DNA of 7,184 bases from Rhodospirillaceae bacterium (lineage in GTDB: Bacteria; Pseudomonadota; Alphaproteobacteria; UBA828), in NCBI GenBank assembly GCA_028819955.1, contig JAPPKP010000350.1:1-7184 (forward strand), read 5' to 3'. The translations under genes were made by a program, and so were the position numbers. Under the pieces are notes generated by a model. It did not search any database, had not been told where the DNA came from, and saw nothing but the letters and a program-made list of their open reading frames with translations. Positions 5,486 through 7,184 of this stretch are shown one piece after another (the stretch's first letter is position 1; the number at the start of each line of letters is the position of its first letter).

Positions 5486-6898
5486 CTAAAACTTCTTCCA
5501 CCAGGGGGTGCGGCCGCCGAGGCCCACCATGTCCACGCCGGTCATGAGCGAGACGTCGTAGGTCAGCGCGCGGAGGTCGTTGGGGTCGAGGTCGCTCACC
5601 CGGTTCTTGCCGCAGGCGCGGGCGAACAGCTGGATCTCCATGGTGAGCGCGTTGAGGTAGTTGGTGACGCTGTCGGCCGCCTCGTCCACGTCGAGGCGTT
5701 CCATCAGCTTGGGCAGCTGGGTGGTGATGCCGACCGGGCAGAGGCCGGTGTGGCAGTGCTGGCACTCGTAGGGCGAGGTGCCGAGCCGGGCGTAGTCCTC
5801 CAGGTAGATCGGCTTGTGGCAGCCCATGGCGATGATCGGCGCGGTGCCGAGATAGACCACGTCGGCGCCAAGCGCGATGCACTTCGCCGCGTCCGCCCCG
5901 TTGCGGATGCCGCCGCCGACGATGAGCTTCATCGCGTCCTTCTTGCCCATGTCGGCGAGCGCTTCCGAGGCCTCGGCGATGGCGGCGACGGTGGGAATCC
6001 CGGCATGGTCGAGCTGGATGGTGGGGGACGCCGCGGTGCCACCCTCCATCCCGTCGAAGACGATGGCGTCGACCCCGGCCTTGGCCGCGATGCGGACGTC
6101 GTTGGCGATGCGCGCGGCGCCCACCTTGATCGAGATGGGCACCTTGTACTCGGTGACCTCGCGGATCTCCTCGAGCTTCATGTAGAGATCGTCGGCCCCC
6201 ATCCAGTCGGGATGGCGGCAGGGGCTGCGCTGATCCACGCCCTCGGGCAGGTCGCGCATCTCCGCCACCTCGTCCGACATCTTGAGGCCGAGCAGCACGC
6301 CGCCGGTGCCGGGCTTCGCGCCCTGGCCGGCGCCGATCTCGATCATGTCGGCCTTCTTGAGGTCGTAGGGGTTCATGCCGTAGCGGCTCGGCAGGTACTG
6401 CATCACGAGCTTGTCGGAGTAGCGGCGCTCCTCGTGGTGCATGCCGCCCTCGCCGGTGCAGGTGGAGATGCCGCAGCGGCTCGCCGCCGTGCCGAGCGCG
6501 CGCTTGGCGTGAACCGAGAGCGCGCCGAAGCTCATGCCCGCGATCATGATGGGGCGCTCAAGCACGAGCGGGTTCTCGCAGTTGCCCTCGCCGATCACCA
6601 CCCGCGTGTCGCACTTCTCCCGGTATCCCTCCAGCGGCATGCGCGAGAGGCCGGCCGGCACGAACACGAGATCGTCGAAGGACGGCAGGCCGCGGCGCTT
6701 GGTCGCCTGGCCCCTGATCTGGTAGCGGCCGAGCGAGGCCTTCTCCTGAATCTCTTCGATCACCTCCGGCGGCCAGACCCCGCTGAAGCTGTCGGGCCGC
6801 GGATAGGCGCCGTTGGGCGCCGGCGCAGCGTCCTCCAGAACCTCGACGGAAGAAGGGCCCGCGTGGGCGGGAGGCGGTGTGCTCGTGGTCTCGCTCAT
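5486..6898 (-). CDS. FMN-binding glutamate synthase domain protein (GlxD/MgsC-like)
   Basis: Stand-alone version of the FMN/Fe-S synthase domain of glutamate synthase, 470 residues, which would use ammonia from a partner amidotransferase to make glutamate or N-methylglutamate. Its TIM barrel shows MSFGALS (about 122-128), TGEGGM (148-153), GQGAKPG (191-197), DGMEGGTAA (282-290) and VGGGIRNGAD (327-336, phosphate/FMN-binding type). A cysteine cluster C379-x2-C382-x4-C387 sits where GltB holds its 3Fe-4S centre, ahead of PVGITTQ. The first 40 residues are a Pro/Ser/Ala-rich tail. The ATG at 6898 overlaps the upstream TGA (ATGA) and has GGAAGGA six bases before it; the GTG at 6913 is less likely. 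It is cytoplasmic. The pairing with a GXGXG protein matches GlxCD of rhizobia and MgsBC of methylamine users; which one applies depends on genes outside the window. Confidence 0.9.
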   Translation of the reverse strand: MSETTSTPPPAHAGPSSVEVLEDAAPAPNGAYPRPDSFSGVWPPEVIEEIQEKASLGRYQIRGQATKRRGLPSFDDLVFVPAGLSRMPLEGYREKCDTRVVIGEGNCENPLVLERPIMIAGMSFGALSVHAKRALGTAASRCGISTCTGEGGMHHEERRYSDKLVMQYLPSRYGMNPYDLKKADMIEIGAGQGAKPGTGGVLLGLKMSDEVAEMRDLPEGVDQRSPCRHPDWMGADDLYMKLEEIREVTEYKVPISIKVGAARIANDVRIAAKAGVDAIVFDGMEGGTAASPTIQLDHAGIPTVAAIAEASEALADMGKKDAMKLIVGGGIRNGADAAKCIALGADVVYLGTAPIIAMGCHKPIYLEDYARLGTSPYECQHCHTGLCPVGITTQLPKLMERLDVDEAADSVTNYLNALTMEIQLFARACGKNRVSDLDPNDLRALTYDVSLMTGVDMVGLGGRTPWWKKF

Positions 6899-7184
6899 AG
6901 CACGTCCTTCCACGCTGCGAAGTCATGCTTGTTGAAGTGCCACAGCTTGCGGTCCGACTGGAGCTTGCGGAACCTCGCGGGCGCCTTGATCTCGAAGCGG
7001 TCGAGCAGCGCCGCCACCTCGTCGAGCTCGCCGTTCTCGGCATCCACCTCCGCGAGCCCGGAGCCCAGCTCCTTCGCCTTGCCGCCGAGGAAGATCACGC
7101 CCTGATACATGGAATCGCCGAGGCCGGTGTCGGCGTCGCCGCAGACGATCATGCGGCCGTTCTGCATCATGAAGCCGGACATGT
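6895..7184 (-). CDS. GXGXG-domain protein (GlxC/MgsB-like), 5' end outside window
   Basis: Only the C-terminal 95 or so residues are visible; the gene continues past the right edge. The stretch CGDADTGLGDSMYQGVIFLGG (visible residues about 14-34, counted from the Met at 7182) matches the last turns of the GXGXG beta-helix that forms the C-terminal domain of glutamate synthase large subunits. It is followed by a helical tail ending in HFNKHDFAAWKDVL. In the split enzymes this domain is a separate subunit of about 230 residues that supports assembly and channels ammonia to the FMN subunit (family knowledge). The stop overlaps the next start by four bases, so the two products are translationally coupled, consistent with fixed stoichiometry in one complex. 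A glutamine amidotransferase subunit gene is expected further upstream, to the right of this window. Confidence 0.82.
   Translation of the reverse strand, partial: MSGFMMQNGRMIVCGDADTGLGDSMYQGVIFLGGKAKELGSGLAEVDAENGELDEVAALLDRFEIKAPARFRKLQSDRKLWHFNKHDFAAWKDVL
6905..6911 (-). promoter_or_regulatory. Shine-Dalgarno for the FMN protein, inside the upstream gene
   Basis: GGAAGGA on the - strand lies six bases before the ATG at 6898 and within the end of the GXGXG-protein gene. Together with the ATGA overlap it decides the start and indicates coupled translation. Confidence 0.7.

Noticed and set aside
5354..7105. Long open frame of 583 codons on the + strand
   Set aside because: It lies antisense to the FMN-domain gene, whose protein matches a known family throughout. 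The + product is low-complexity, rich in His/Ala/Val/Gly/Asp, as expected from antisense reading of high-GC DNA, and it begins inside the repeat.
1..7184. CRISPR array, tRNA, or mobile-element ends
   Set aside because: No regularly spaced direct repeats, no tRNA-like cloverleaf with conserved arms, and no transposase or integrase coding was seen. The two repeat copies lie about 4 kb apart and have imperfect middles.

Overview
The window is high-GC DNA with dense, long coding frames. It looks like an alphaproteobacterium, possibly from the Rhizobiales or Rhodospirillales. The main clues are the base composition, glutamate-synthase-like genes split into separate domains, and two copies of a dispersed palindromic repeat beginning CGTCATGGCCGG, a type common in intergenic DNA of that class. 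The organism is inferred from these features only.

Layout, left to right. (1) The end of a major facilitator transporter gene on + runs from the left edge to 1163. (2) A convergent gap holds repeat copy 1 (1226-1321). (3) Two genes lie on the - strand: an imidazolonepropionase-like amidohydrolase (1398-2711) and, upstream of it across a 221-bp gap, a Tat-exported intradiol ring-cleavage dioxygenase (2933-3568). (4) A 109-bp divergent gap separates these from two tightly linked + genes: an unrecognised 191-residue protein (3678-4253) and an L-asparaginase family amidohydrolase (4264-5259). (5) A second convergent gap holds repeat copy 2 (5305-5399). (6) A - strand operon enters from the right edge. 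It carries a GXGXG-domain protein (C-terminal end only) and, with a 4-bp overlap, an FMN-binding glutamate-synthase-domain protein (5486-6898). This pair resembles the GlxC/GlxD or MgsB/MgsC subunits of split glutamate synthase or N-methylglutamate synthase.

The four central genes encode hydrolytic and oxidative enzymes plus one unknown, and a transporter lies next to them. This would fit uptake and breakdown of a nitrogen-containing or aromatic compound, but nothing in the sequence fixes the substrate, and the genes are in at least two transcription units. The right-hand operon concerns glutamine/glutamate nitrogen transfer.

The most striking non-coding signal is the repeat pair. Both copies sit between convergent gene ends, point the same way, bracket the four-gene block, and share one architecture: a 4-bp outer stem, two 9-bp hairpins and a 41-nt connector of identical length in both. 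Two stem positions differ between the copies by paired, compensatory changes. No tRNA, rRNA, CRISPR array, transposase or insertion sequence was seen. No gene-free stretch exceeds 300 bases.
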